This document shows, one piece after another, positions 44,476 to 53,256 of a DNA stretch of 64,000 nucleotides. The first letter of the stretch is position 1. Each line of letters starts with the position of its first letter. The translations under genes were made by a program, and so were the position numbers. Under the pieces are notes generated by a model, which was not told where the DNA came from, made no database searches, and was given only the letters and a program-made list of their open reading frames with translations. The DNA is from Microbaculum sp051390635. Its GTDB lineage: Bacteria > Pseudomonadota > Alphaproteobacteria > Rhizobiales > Tepidamorphaceae. The stretch spans positions 62,001 through 126,000 of the forward strand of contig NZ_JBPODT010000001.1 in assembly GCF_051390635.1 (NCBI RefSeq). Direction: 5' to 3'.

Positions 44476-45996
44476 ATGGTGACGAGAACGGCGTTCCACT
44501 ACCTGGTTGTCGTGACGGTGTCGTCCGCCTGCGGGCTCGCGGTCGAGATCACCGCCGGCCGTCTGATCGCGCCCTATCTCGGGATGTCGTTGTATACCTG
44601 GACGGCGGTCATCGCGGTCGTTCTCGCCGGTTTTTCCCTCGGGCACTGGATCGGCGGCCACATCGCGGAGGCGCCGCAGGAGACGGTCAGGCGACGGGTC
44701 GCCTGGGCGCTGCTGCTCGCCGGCCTGTCGACCGCGGCCAGCCTCGTCCTCATCCGGCTCGTGTCCGGCCCGATCGTCGCCGCCGGCATGACGCCGGTCC
44801 CGACGATCCTCGCCCTGACGATGGCGCTGTTCTTCCTGCCGAGCGTCTTCGTCGGCATCCCCTCGCCGGCCCTGGTGAAGCTGGCCATCGACGAAAATCC
44901 GCCGCGCATCGGCCGCCTGCTCGGCCTGTTTTACGCCGGCGGCGCGATCGGCGCCATCGTCGGCACCCTGGCGACGGGCTACCTGTTTATCTCGTGGCTC
45001 GGCAGCACCCGCACGCTGCTGCTCGTGGCCGCGCTCTATCTGGCGATGGGCGCCTCGCTGCTTGTGGTGCGGCCGCAAACCCAGCCGGCCGGCGCAGTGA
45101 CGGTTCCCCTCGTCGTGGTCGCCGTCCTGGGCGCCGCGATCGCCGCCGGCGGCATGCGTGTGTCCGCCTTCACCGGCAACTGCGACGTGGAAAGCGACTA
45201 CTATTGCATCCGCACGCTCGACGTCAGCGATGAGGTCGGCACCGAGGCGCGCCTGATGGTGCTCGATCATCTCGGCCACAGCATCAGCAGCCGGGACGAG
45301 CCGCAGAGCTTCCTGATGCCCTATGTCGATGCCCAGGACATGCTGGCGCGGATGCACAGCGGCAGGCGCACGCCGTTCCGCGCCTTCTTCATCGGCGGCG
45401 GCGGCTTCACGCTGCCGCGGGCCTGGCTCGCCGCGCGGCCCGACGCCGAGATCACCGTCGCCGAGATCGACCCCGCCGTCACCGCCGTGGCCATCGGCGA
45501 GATGTGGCTGCGCCCGGACGAGCGACTGACGATCGTCCATCAGGACGCACGCCAGGTGCTGTCGCACGACCGGGCCGAGCGCTACGACGTCATCGTCGGC
45601 GATGCCTTCCACGATATCGCCGTTCCGCCGCATCTGGTGACCAGCGAGTTCTTCGCGCTCGTCCGCGCGCGGCTGGCCGACGACGGCATCTTCCTGATGA
45701 ACGTCATCGACAGCATCTGGCGGCCGCGTCTCGCCCTGTCGATCGCCGAAGCCCTGAAGCCGAGCTTCGCCCGGATCGAGATCTGGGCGCTGCAGCCTTC
45801 CGGCGAACGGACCACGTTCGTGATCGCCGCGCTTGACGCACCGAGCCCGGTCGACCGCCTGCCGCTGCGCAGCGATCCCGCGCAGGCCTTCGTGCGCCTG
45901 TCCGCCGACGCCGTCGAGGCGCTTGTCGCCGCGATCGACCCGGTAATGCTGACAGACGACTACGCGCCCGTGGACAGGCTCATCGGCGTCGAGTGA
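44476..45996 (+). CDS. Fused MFS-like membrane domain and spermidine synthase-like domain
   Basis: About 506 residues. N-terminal half has about seven membrane helices (SACGLAVEITAGRLIAPYLG is the family start), the C-terminal half a polyamine aminopropyltransferase-like Rossmann fold (FFIGGGGFTLPRAWL, AEIDPAVTAV, VGDAFHDIAVPPHLVTSEFF). Such fusions are widespread but their substrate is not established. The catalytic Asp of true spermidine synthases is in GDAFHD. No adjacent polyamine genes. Expressed alone. Confidence 0.88.
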   Translation: MVTRTAFHYLVVVTVSSACGLAVEITAGRLIAPYLGMSLYTWTAVIAVVLAGFSLGHWIGGHIAEAPQETVRRRVAWALLLAGLSTAASLVLIRLVSGPIVAAGMTPVPTILALTMALFFLPSVFVGIPSPALVKLAIDENPPRIGRLLGLFYAGGAIGAIVGTLATGYLFISWLGSTRTLLLVAALYLAMGASLLVVRPQTQPAGAVTVPLVVVAVLGAAIAAGGMRVSAFTGNCDVESDYYCIRTLDVSDEVGTEARLMVLDHLGHSISSRDEPQSFLMPYVDAQDMLARMHSGRRTPFRAFFIGGGGFTLPRAWLAARPDAEITVAEIDPAVTAVAIGEMWLRPDERLTIVHQDARQVLSHDRAERYDVIVGDAFHDIAVPPHLVTSEFFALVRARLADDGIFLMNVIDSIWRPRLALSIAEALKPSFARIEIWALQPSGERTTFVIAALDAPSPVDRLPLRSDPAQAFVRLSADAVEALVAAIDPVMLTDDYAPVDRLIGVE

Positions 45997-46094
45997 CCCC
46001 GGAGACGTCCATTACAAAACCTTTGCCGGCAATTACGGCCTGTTAACCAGAATAATCTAGCGTGCGGGTTGGCATGATCCGCCGGCTGTAGGGT

Positions 46095-46739
46095 ATGGCT
46101 GGCAATTTCTGGAGTCCGAACCCGGTGATGGGCGCGAAAGCTGCGGCGATACTGCCACTCAGCGAGGAAAAGCGGCGCTTCCAGCGCGTCCGAGTGAATA
46201 TACTCGGCCGGTACATGCTGCCCAACAAGCGCGAATACCCCTGCCAGGTCGTCGACATGTCGCCGGGCGGCGCCCGTCTCGTGGCGCCCGAGGTCGGCGA
46301 GGTCCATGATCGCGTCATCGCCTATCTCGACCATATCGGCCGCGTCGAGGGGCAGATCGCCCGCGTGTTCGACGGCGGGTTCGCCATCTCCATCAACGCC
46401 ACCACGCACAAGCGCGACAAGCTGGCCAGCCAGCTCACCTGGCTCGCCAACCGCGACCTAGGCCTGCCCGAGGATCGCCGCCACGCCCGCCTGGTGCCGC
46501 GCAATCCCTATTCCGAGATATCGCTCGCCGACGGCCGCAGGTACCGCTGCAAGGTGCTCGACATGTCGCTGTCGGGCGCCGCGATCGCCTGCGAGATCTG
46601 CCCCGCCCCCGGCACCCCGGTGCGCATGGGCAATACCGAGGGCGTCGTCGTGCGCCAGATCGAGGGCGGCTTCGCCATCGAGTTCTCGACCGTCCAGTCG
46701 ATGGAAACGCTGACCCGGCAGTTCGGGCAGATCCAGTAG
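46095..46739 (+). CDS. Tandem PilZ-domain protein
   Basis: About 214 residues with two PilZ domains. First: RRFQRVRV and DMSPGGARL. Second: RRHARLVPR and DMSLSGAAIA. Both keep the RxxxR and (D/N)xSxxG motifs, so both could bind cyclic di-GMP. No membrane segments. It is followed after a 292-nt spacer by a cysteine peptidase gene of the LapG superfamily, which makes a cyclic di-GMP context attractive but unproven. Confidence 0.9.
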   Translation: MAGNFWSPNPVMGAKAAAILPLSEEKRRFQRVRVNILGRYMLPNKREYPCQVVDMSPGGARLVAPEVGEVHDRVIAYLDHIGRVEGQIARVFDGGFAISINATTHKRDKLASQLTWLANRDLGLPEDRRHARLVPRNPYSEISLADGRRYRCKVLDMSLSGAAIACEICPAPGTPVRMGNTEGVVVRQIEGGFAIEFSTVQSMETLTRQFGQIQ

Positions 46740-47031
46740 GCGCCGCGCGCGCCTAACCCTTCCCCGTCTCGTGACTTGATCCGGCCCGTGGTGCGTCCCC
46801 CGGGCACCGACCGCCTTTGCCTGCATCCACGTCCGCGCCGTCGCGCATGATCGCCAGCGCAGAACGTCGCGGATCGCCCGCCCGGGCATGGTTAACTCAA
46901 GATGAAATCTATCTTAAGTTTTGGTTTAAAACAAAACTCAAGCTTGCTTCAAATAAATCCGCGCCGATTTCTCGTATCTAAAAACGTCTCTGGCATATTC
47001 CCCTTCAACGATCAAGACAGGGGGCTGTCAG
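46740..47031. other. AT-rich spacer upstream of the cysteine peptidase gene
   Basis: Bases 46890-47010 are clearly AT-rich for this region (runs such as TTTTGGTTTAAAACAAAA and TTCAAATAAATC). It includes a palindrome-like TTTTGGTTTAAAACAAAA stretch. A frame from 46902 overlaps the peptidase gene and is a shadow. Likely promoter for the peptidase; no -35/-10 pair stands out. Confidence 0.5.
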
Positions 47032-47670
47032 ATGAAGTTTCGTTTAGCGGCATCGGTGCTGTTTCTCGGTTTGCTCGGCGCCACCGCCCACGCTTCCCCG
47101 AATCCCGGACAGAACGCCGGACAGGACACCGACGAGACGCGCATGTCGGAATACGCCGCCACGCGCCCGCCGATCGGCTATGTCCAGTTCTGCCGCCAGA
47201 ACCCGGCCGACTGCGACATGCAGTCCGTCGGCGCGCATCGCCCGACCCTGTCGCCGGCGCGCCTGCAGCAGCTCACCGAGATCAACAACCTCGTCAACAA
47301 GGCGATCGCCCCGATCACCGACCAGGCCCTGTACGGCGTGCCCGAGATGTGGACCTACCCGTATGATCGCGGCGATTGCGAGGACTACGTGCTGCTCAAG
47401 CGCCGCCTGCTGATGGAGCGCGGCTGGCCGGCCTCCTCGCTGCTGATCACCGTCGTTCGCGACGCCCAGGGCGGCCACGCGGTGCTGACGGTGACCACGG
47501 CCGCCGGCGACCTCGTGCTCGACAATCAGGAATCGGAGATCCGCTTCTGGCGCGACACGCCCTACGAATACCTGAAGCGGCAGTCCAAGGTCGATCCGAA
47601 CCGCTGGGTGTCGCTGCGCCAGCTGACCGACCGTCCCGATATCGCCGTCGGCGGCACCACGCGCCGCTGA
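47032..47670 (+). CDS. Secreted bacterial transglutaminase-like cysteine peptidase
   Basis: About 212 residues. Signal peptide (first ~22, ending AHA/S). Mature domain has PYDRGDCEDYVLLKRRLLMERGW (catalytic Cys region), GGHAVLTV (His) and LDNQ (Asp), the BTLCP triad of the LapG/DUF920-type family. It would cleave a periplasmic or surface protein. AGGGGG lies 7 nt before the ATG and a strong intrinsic terminator follows. The substrate is unknown; no LapA-like adhesin or LapD is in the window. Confidence 0.9.
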   Translation: MKFRLAASVLFLGLLGATAHASPNPGQNAGQDTDETRMSEYAATRPPIGYVQFCRQNPADCDMQSVGAHRPTLSPARLQQLTEINNLVNKAIAPITDQALYGVPEMWTYPYDRGDCEDYVLLKRRLLMERGWPASSLLITVVRDAQGGHAVLTVTTAAGDLVLDNQESEIRFWRDTPYEYLKRQSKVDPNRWVSLRQLTDRPDIAVGGTTRR

Positions 47671-47759
47671 GCCCGGCGCGAGCCAACAGGAGAGTTCTGA
47701 CGCAAGAGTTTTGACCCGGTCGTGTCCCCACCCCTCCGTCCGTCGAGACCGGGTCTTAC

Positions 47760-47799
47760 GGAGCCGGCCCTTCCCCCCAGGGCCGGCTCCACATTTTTT
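47760..47799 (+). terminator. Rho-independent terminator of the cysteine peptidase gene
   Basis: Perfect 12-bp stem GGAGCCGGCCCT (47760-47771) and AGGGCCGGCTCC (47779-47790), 7-nt loop, then a run of six T at 47794-47799. The clearest intrinsic terminator in the window. Confidence 0.92.
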
Positions 47800-47813
47800 A
47801 GGGCGGTGACGTC

Positions 47814-48341
47814 CTAGATTTCCTTCAGGCCGGCGGCGTAGCGGCGCGCGTTGTCGGCATAGTGCTGGGCCGAGACCTTCAGGCCGGCGATTTCGGCCTC
47901 CGTGAGCACGCGCACGATCTTCGCCGGGCTGCCGAGCACCAGCGACCCGTTCGGGATCTCGCGGCCCTCAGGCACCAGCGCGTTGGCGCCGATCAGGCAG
48001 TTCTCGCCGACCCTCACCCCGTTCAGCACCGTCGCCCCCATGCCGACCAGCGAGCACGGCCCGATCGTGCAGCCGTGCAGGATGGCCATGTGGCCGATGG
48101 TGCAGTCGTCGGCGATGGTCAGGGGAAAGCCCATGTCGGTGTGAAGGACGCAGCCGTCCTGGACGTTCGAGCGTTCGCCGACCTCGATCCATTCGTTGTC
48201 GCCGCGCAGCACGGCGCCGAACCAGACGCTGGCGTCCGCCTTCAGCCGCACCTTGCCCATCACGCTGGCGTTCGGCGCGATCCAGTAGCGCCCGTCCTGC
48301 GGCAGATCGGGGCCCACCCCGTCGAGCGAATAGACCGTCAT
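47814..48341 (-). CDS. Gamma-class carbonic anhydrase family protein
   Basis: About 175 residues, left-handed beta-helix of hexapeptide repeats. Zinc-type His positions in DGCVLHTDMG, TIGHMAILHG are present. Such proteins (YrdA/PaaY-like) are common; true carbonic anhydrase activity is found in only some. GGGGAGG lies 6 nt before the ATG. Convergent with the peptidase gene; the shared terminator separates them. Confidence 0.9.
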   Translation of the reverse strand: MTVYSLDGVGPDLPQDGRYWIAPNASVMGKVRLKADASVWFGAVLRGDNEWIEVGERSNVQDGCVLHTDMGFPLTIADDCTIGHMAILHGCTIGPCSLVGMGATVLNGVRVGENCLIGANALVPEGREIPNGSLVLGSPAKIVRVLTEAEIAGLKVSAQHYADNARRYAAGLKEI

Positions 48342-48410
48342 GTCGTGCCTCCCCTTGGCGTCCCGTTTATCCGCCCTGTTTAGGCGGTCGGGCGGGGCGG
48401 CGGCAAGGCG

Positions 48411-48728
48411 TCAGGCGAACTGCCCGAGAAGATGGGCGAGGAAGACGCCGGAAAAGAAGCACCACAGGCTGGAGATCACGGTGGTGGCGACCAGGAACCC
48501 GACCGGCCTGTGCTCGATCAGGCGCCCGCGAACGGCGTTGCGCATCAGCACCAGCGGCCCGCCGAACACGAGCACGAGAACTTGGCCGAAGGCGCCGGTC
48601 GCCGTTGTCGGACGGGCCTGGAAGCTGGGCTGTGCATTCGTCACCAGCCGGTAGCCGCTGACGGTAACGCCCCCGGCCACCAGGCCGACCAGCACCAGAT
48701 AGACGTAGATCATGACGCTTTCGAGCAT
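48411..48728 (-). CDS. Small three-helix membrane protein
   Basis: About 105 residues from ATG 48728 (or 100 from ATG 48713), with hydrophobic segments near 7-28, 48-66 and 78-102. No recognised domain beyond an uncharacterised rhizobial-type membrane family. The long upstream frame is a shadow that overlaps the opposite gene. GGGGA precedes 48728. Function unknown. Confidence 0.65.
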   Translation of the reverse strand: MLESVMIYVYLVLVGLVAGGVTVSGYRLVTNAQPSFQARPTTATGAFGQVLVLVFGGPLVLMRNAVRGRLIEHRPVGFLVATTVISSLWCFFSGVFLAHLLGQFA

Positions 48729-48941
48729 AATCGGCATCCCCGCAAGCATGTAGCGAACCGGGATTCGGCTCGCGGACGGAACCGATAGCCGCAAAAGCCA
48801 TGCCGCCCGGGATGGCCGAAATCGGCGGCCCGTGCTGATCCAGACCGGGACAGGTCGTCCCGGCAACGGATCATTAACCATGTTAATGGCTTTCTTCGTC
48901 TCATGCCGGACGTCGCACGTACGTCCCGTCAGGATTGGTCG

Positions 48942-49634
48942 ATGTATCACCTCGTCATGCGCCGGGACCCGCGGGTGCCGCTTGTTGCGCTTCTCTATGC
49001 GTTGAGTTTCGTGGCCGTGCTGGTCCTGGGCCGGCTCGCGCTGACGACCTACGACACCCTCGTGGGGGGACTCGACGTCGAAATCGACCCGAATCCGATC
49101 GCGCTTTCGGTCGGCCCGGTCGCGCTGGACGTGCCGCGCAACATGATCCGCAACCATCCGTTCGCGCGGGGCAGCGTGTCGGAACTGGAGTTGCGGATGC
49201 ACTGGCCGACGATGGAGGGGTTCTCGGATCTGCGCGCCGAAGCGTTCCGCACCAACGACGACCGCTCGACGATCATCTACGCGACGCTTCGGCCTTCCAG
49301 CGGCTCGCTGTCGCCACAGGACCGCCTGCGGCTCGTCTATTCCCGGCTGCTCGCCTATCCGCCGGCCAGCGGTCCGAACGGACTGATCGCCACGCCCTTC
49401 GCCGAAGGCAGTGGCTACGACGGCGAAATCCTGTACACCGCCGGCGATACGTCCAGCCCGTTTGCCGCGCGCTGCGCGCCGGAGGAAGGCGGCGTGCCGG
49501 CGAGCTGCACGGTCGAATTCCTGACCGACAACGGGATCGAGGTGATCTACCGGTTCCGCCGCCACCTTCTGTCGCGCTGGCGGGCCATCGACGCGGCCAT
49601 GCGTGACACGGTCGCGTCCTTCATGCGGGGATAG
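48942..49634 (+). CDS. Uncharacterised single-pass membrane-anchored protein
   Basis: About 230 residues. One N-terminal membrane helix (about 12-35), then an extracytoplasmic domain with RNHPFARGSVSELELRMHWP and a single pair of Cys in SPFAARCAPEEGGVPASC that could form a disulfide. No family recognised. ATG 48942 is favoured because AGGAT lies 8 nt upstream; ATG 48903 would add 13 residues. Divergent from the small membrane protein. Confidence 0.7.
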   Translation: MYHLVMRRDPRVPLVALLYALSFVAVLVLGRLALTTYDTLVGGLDVEIDPNPIALSVGPVALDVPRNMIRNHPFARGSVSELELRMHWPTMEGFSDLRAEAFRTNDDRSTIIYATLRPSSGSLSPQDRLRLVYSRLLAYPPASGPNGLIATPFAEGSGYDGEILYTAGDTSSPFAARCAPEEGGVPASCTVEFLTDNGIEVIYRFRRHLLSRWRAIDAAMRDTVASFMRG

Positions 49635-49717
49635 AGAGTGTCCTGGTCGCCAGGACCCGTTCCGGCGGGCTTGTCCCGAAGCGCCTGGGCGCAGCGGCTG
49701 CCCGGCCGGGTGCCCGT

Positions 49718-49927
49718 TCAGGCGAGATCGAATTCCAGTATAGCCATCTGGAAATTGTACGAGAGGTCTTCGTCCTCGTCGTCGCGGAAGATCACGCCGA
49801 CGAACTCGTCGCCGATGTAGACCTCTGCGGAATCGTCCTTCTGCGGGCGTGCTTTCACCTGGATCGCCGGCAGCTTGAACGTCTTCTGCAAGTATGCCTC
49901 TAGCTTGGCGATTTCTCTTGGTTCCAA
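49718..49927 (-). CDS. DUF3126 protein
   Basis: About 69 residues, full length for DUF3126: RKDDSAEVYIGDEFVGV-type core and FRDDEDEDLSYNFQMAIL end. Start is TTG (49927) with AAAAGGGG 6 nt upstream. It lies 72 nt downstream of cysE on the same strand, an order frequently seen in Hyphomicrobiales, so both may be co-transcribed. Function unknown. Confidence 0.85.
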   Translation of the reverse strand: MEPREIAKLEAYLQKTFKLPAIQVKARPQKDDSAEVYIGDEFVGVIFRDDEDEDLSYNFQMAILEFDLA

Positions 49928-49999
49928 GAGGGACCCCTTTTTGGTCTTGTCTGGATTGGTGTGCCGGCGGCGAGTCCGCCGACGCTCGACGCCTGCGTT

Positions 50000-50836
50000 C
50001 TAACCGTTGTCGTCGCGCCCGTCGATCATCTGATCCATCGAAAGCGCCGGTTCCGAACACCCCGCCTGGCCGACGACCTTTGCCGGCACGCCGGCGACGG
50101 TGGATTTCGGCGGCACATCCTTGAGAACGACCGACCCCGCGGCAACGCGCGAGCACGCACCCACCTCGATATTGCCGAGGATCTTGGCCCCTGCCCCGAT
50201 CAGCACGCCGAAGCGCACCTTCGGATGGCGGTCGCCGGACTCCTTGCCGGTCCCGCCGAGCGTGACGTCGTGCAGCATCGACACGGCGTCCTCCACGACG
50301 GCGGTTTCGCCGATGACGATCGAGTGGGCGTGGTCGATGAAGATGCCGCGCCCGATCCTCGCGCCGGGATGGATGTCGATGCTGAACGCCGACGACACCC
50401 GGCTCTGCAGGTAGGCGGCATAGTCCTGGCGGCCGGTGGTCCACAGCCAGTGGCCCAGCCGATAGGCCTGCAGCGCATGGAAGCCCTTGAAATAGAGCAG
50501 CGGCTCTATGTAGCGATGGCAGGCCGGGTCGCGTTCGAAGACGGCGGCGAGATCGGCCCGGAAGGCCTCGCCGATCCCCGGCTGGTCCTTCAGCGCCTCG
50601 CGGAACTCGTGGGCGATGAACTGGCTGCCGAGCGCGTTGTGGTCGAGCCGGGAGGCCACGCGGAACGACACCGCCTCTTCCAGCGTATCGTGATTGAGCA
50701 CCGTCTCCAGGACGAAGGCGGCGAGTGCCGGCTCGCGCTCCAGGATCTCTCCGGCTTCCTCGCGGATGCGCTGCCAGACCGGATCGCACGTAGCGATCGG
50801 CGTTTTGCGCTCGAGCCTCTGTGATCCGCTAACCAT
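50000..50836 (-). CDS. cysE: Serine O-acetyltransferase
   Basis: First step of cysteine synthesis, making O-acetylserine from serine and acetyl-CoA. About 278 residues. N-terminal helical domain (EEAVSFRVASRLDH), then the left-handed beta-helix with IDIHPGARIGRGIFIDHAHSI, the active-site DVTLGGTGKESGDRHPK and the CoA loop GSVVLKDVPPKSTVAGVPAK. C-terminal tail ends with the regulatory-type extension. ATG 50836 with GGAGGTGG just upstream, rather than GTG 50842. Upstream lies the GANTC cluster described separately. Confidence 0.95.
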   Translation of the reverse strand: MVSGSQRLERKTPIATCDPVWQRIREEAGEILEREPALAAFVLETVLNHDTLEEAVSFRVASRLDHNALGSQFIAHEFREALKDQPGIGEAFRADLAAVFERDPACHRYIEPLLYFKGFHALQAYRLGHWLWTTGRQDYAAYLQSRVSSAFSIDIHPGARIGRGIFIDHAHSIVIGETAVVEDAVSMLHDVTLGGTGKESGDRHPKVRFGVLIGAGAKILGNIEVGACSRVAAGSVVLKDVPPKSTVAGVPAKVVGQAGCSEPALSMDQMIDGRDDNG

Positions 50837-51014
50837 GACCACCTCCGCGGGCCTTCGACGGCCCCTGCTGTTTATATCGCAAACCTAACATATGTGTCGC
50901 GGGTTACTAAAAATGGAAGAGCGCGATCGTCAACGTATAGGTGCCCTGTGCCGGGCGCAGGATCTGGAAAACCCGCAAAACGATTGCAGGGACAGCGCTC
51001 CCGCCGGCTTTGTT
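50837..51014. other. cysE 5' region
   Basis: Holds the likely cysE promoter: TATAAA (minus strand, complement of 50871-50876) is a good -10, but no -35 pair is clear. No gene seen. Confidence 0.35.
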
Positions 51015-51129
51015 GATTCAGAACATTCGTGCGCTGAATCAGACTCTTAAGTCGCTGAATCGGCGCCTCAGCGGACGCGGCCAAGCGATTCTTCCGACTC
51101 GGGAATCCCGCCTCGACCGAACCTGATTC
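51015..51129. promoter_or_regulatory. Cluster of eight GANTC (CcrM methylation) sites
   Basis: GANTC pentamers at 51015-51019, 51036-51040, 51042-51046, 51057-51061, 51087-51091, 51096-51100, 51103-51107 and 51125-51129: eight in 115 bp where about 0.4 would be expected by chance at 1 in 256. Two pairs form the dyad GATTCAG...CTGAATC (51015-51041). The site lies between the alpha/beta hydrolase stop and cysE, and no gene occupies it. Confidence 0.7.
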
Positions 51130-51139
51130 CAGTCCACTG

Positions 51140-52012
51140 TCAGGCCGCTTCCAGCCGCCCAAGGAAATCGATCACGGCCTGGGCGAAGACATCGTTCTTG
51201 TCGCCGACCACCATGTGCCCGGCGCCGCTCACGTCGGCATAGGCGGCGTGCGGCACCAGCGAGAGGAACTCGTCGGCGTGCTCCTCGCTGACCAGCTCGC
51301 TCATCCGGCCGCGCACCAGCAACGTCGGAACGGAGACCCGCGATGCGGCCTCGAGCAGCACGTCCGGGTTGCGCTCGGCTCCGGAGGACACGGGCCTGGG
51401 GCCAGACAGGAAGCGCGGGTCCCAGTGCCAGCGGTAGCGGCCGTCCGCGTCGAGGCGCAGGTTCTTGCGCAGCCCGTCCAGCGAGCGCGGCCGCGGCCGG
51501 TGCGGCAGGTATTCGGCCACCGCGTCGGCGGCCTCCTCGAGGCTTTGGAAGCCGCTGTCCATGCGCGCGCCCATGAACTGCAGGACCCCGGCGACGCCAT
51601 TCGGGTCCATCCGCGGCGTCACGTCGACGAGCACCAGCGCCGCCATCGGCGGCCTGTCCTCGCCCGCGACCAGCAGCGAGCTCAAGCCCCCCAGCGAGGC
51701 GCCGATCGCCACCGGGGCCGTCCCGTATCGCTCGCCGACCTGACGGAACACCGCGCCGGCATCGTCGGCGAAGTCGCGAAAGCTGTAGTGACCCGGCTCG
51801 CTGCGCGCGCTCTCGCCGTGGCCACGCTGGTCGACGGTGATCGCCCGCCAGCCGGACTGGGCAAGCTGCGCCGCCGTTCCGCCCCAGGAATGGCGCGTCT
51901 GGCCGCCGCCATGCAGCAGCACCGCGACCGGTCCGTGCCCCTCGCCCCAGAGGTCGGCGGCCAGCCGGTTGCCTTCCGCGCCGGAAAAGGAAATCGGTTT
52001 GCGTTCGCTCAT
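51140..52012 (-). CDS. Alpha/beta hydrolase
   Basis: About 290 residues. Oxyanion region LLHGGGQTRHSWGG, nucleophile GASLGG, C-terminal Asp and His (GAGHMVVG). No signal peptide; soluble. Substrate unknown. It follows a second alpha/beta hydrolase gene by 7 nt, so the two may be an operon. Confidence 0.88.
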   Translation of the reverse strand: MSERKPISFSGAEGNRLAADLWGEGHGPVAVLLHGGGQTRHSWGGTAAQLAQSGWRAITVDQRGHGESARSEPGHYSFRDFADDAGAVFRQVGERYGTAPVAIGASLGGLSSLLVAGEDRPPMAALVLVDVTPRMDPNGVAGVLQFMGARMDSGFQSLEEAADAVAEYLPHRPRPRSLDGLRKNLRLDADGRYRWHWDPRFLSGPRPVSSGAERNPDVLLEAASRVSVPTLLVRGRMSELVSEEHADEFLSLVPHAAYADVSGAGHMVVGDKNDVFAQAVIDFLGRLEAA

Positions 52013-52019
52013 GCCCGCG

Positions 52020-52778
52020 TCAGCTCCCTTCCGCCAGAAACGCGACGACCGCGGCCTTGTTGGTCCTGTCCCCGACGGCCTTCATGTGGTCCCTGCCCTG
52101 GATGTGGAACGCCCGCCCCTTCGGGATCATCGCCGCCAGCTCGTCCGGGTTGCCGGCGATGTCGTCGTCCGTTCCCACGGCCACCAGGACCGGCATCGGC
52201 AGGCCGGCCAGCAGCTCCGGGGTGATCCGCACCCGCGCGGAGCGGATGCAGGCGGCCAGCGCCTTCAGGTCGCTGCCGGTCTGCTCGGCGAAATAGCGGA
52301 ATGCCCGCCCCTTCGGATCGCTCACGTCGTCGTGCGACGCCGCTTCCAGCGCCTGGGCGATCGGTTCCGGCGCGCCGACGCCGCGCACCATGCCGACGCC
52401 CAGTCCGCCGAAGACGGCGCGGCTGACCCGTTCGGGATGGTTCAGCGCCAGGAACGCCGTGATCCGCGCGCCCATCGAGTAGCCGACGACGGCGGCCGTC
52501 TCGATGCCCAGATGCTGGAGCAACCGGTAGGCGTCCTCCGCCATGATCGGCGCGCCATAGTCGGCGAGGTCGTGGAGCTTCTCGCTCTTGCCGTGGCCGC
52601 GGTTGTCGATGGCGATTACCCGGTGGCCGGCCTTTTTCAGGATATCGACCCAGCCCGTATCCACCCAGTTGGCCCGGATATTGGACGCAAAGCCGTGGAT
52701 CAGCAGGACCGGCGATCCCTCGCCCTCGTCGATATAGGCGATATCGACGCCGTTCGAGTCGAAATGGTGGGTGTCCAT
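52020..52778 (-). CDS. Alpha/beta hydrolase
   Basis: About 252 residues. LIHGFASNIRANW oxyanion loop, VVGYSMGARI nucleophile (GxSxG) and the His in GRDHMKAVG. Start at ATG 52778 with GAAGGCG upstream; ATG 52805 would add 9 residues without a site. Paired with the preceding hydrolase but not similar enough to be a recent duplicate. Substrate unknown. Confidence 0.88.
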   Translation of the reverse strand: MDTHHFDSNGVDIAYIDEGEGSPVLLIHGFASNIRANWVDTGWVDILKKAGHRVIAIDNRGHGKSEKLHDLADYGAPIMAEDAYRLLQHLGIETAAVVGYSMGARITAFLALNHPERVSRAVFGGLGVGMVRGVGAPEPIAQALEAASHDDVSDPKGRAFRYFAEQTGSDLKALAACIRSARVRITPELLAGLPMPVLVAVGTDDDIAGNPDELAAMIPKGRAFHIQGRDHMKAVGDRTNKAAVVAFLAEGS

Positions 52779-52933
52779 GGAACGCCTTCGCTGAAACGCC
52801 TTCATTTTGCTGAACCGCCTTTTTAGCTTCCGTTGACGCGAAGGGAAACCGGAAATTAGAAGGGCGGGCCACTAGGAAGCGGTCGCCTATCTCGCTATGG
52901 TCCGCTTCGCCGCGCAGGCAAGTCGCCGCAAAG

Positions 52934-52973
52934 GCAAATCGCCGTGAATGCAAATCGCCGTGAATGCAAATCG
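52934..52973 (+). repeat. 16-bp tandem repeat before a zinc-finger gene
   Basis: GCAAATCGCCGTGAAT occurs twice in tandem (52934-52949, 52950-52965), with a third partial copy GCAAATCG (52966-52973) merging into the GAGGACG ribosome site of the next gene. Confidence 0.9.
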
Positions 52974-52985
52974 AGGACGATCCGG

Positions 52986-53231
52986 ATGGCCGACCACGTG
53001 ATACCGCACTTCCACAACGCCGGCGGCGTGTCCAGCATCCGCATCGGCGCCCGCGAGTTCCAGTGCATCGGCGCGCTGCCGCCCTTCGACCATCCCCATG
53101 TCTATCTCGACATGGGCGACGAGGACGAGATCGTCTGCCCCTATTGCTCGACGCACTACAAGCACGACCCGTCGCTCAAGCCTGCCGAGGCCGTGCCGGC
53201 GGAAAGCGCCTGGCGCGCCGACGCGGCCTGA
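52986..53231 (+). CDS. Zinc-finger CHCC-type protein (complex I NDUFS6-like domain)
   Basis: About 81 residues. zf-CHCC signature FQCIGALPPFDHPHVYLDMG...VCPYCSTHY: one Cys, one His and a CPYC pair. In mitochondria the related domain sits in complex I subunit NDUFS6; the bacterial stand-alone form has no proven role. ATG 52986 is placed after GAGGACG. It is 25 nt upstream of an FAD monooxygenase gene and likely co-transcribed. Confidence 0.88.
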   Translation: MADHVIPHFHNAGGVSSIRIGAREFQCIGALPPFDHPHVYLDMGDEDEIVCPYCSTHYKHDPSLKPAEAVPAESAWRADAA

Positions 53232-53256
53232 GCCGGCCGCCCGAAATCCGTCAGTA

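Noticed and set aside
46902..47366. 155-codon frame starting in AT-rich spacer
   Set aside because: Overlaps the transglutaminase-like peptidase in another phase, which has signal peptide, catalytic triad and ribosome site.
50941..51126. 61-codon plus-strand frame with a coil-like segment
   Set aside because: No ribosome site, GTG start, and its regularity is explained by the repeated GANTC/CTGAATC sequence.
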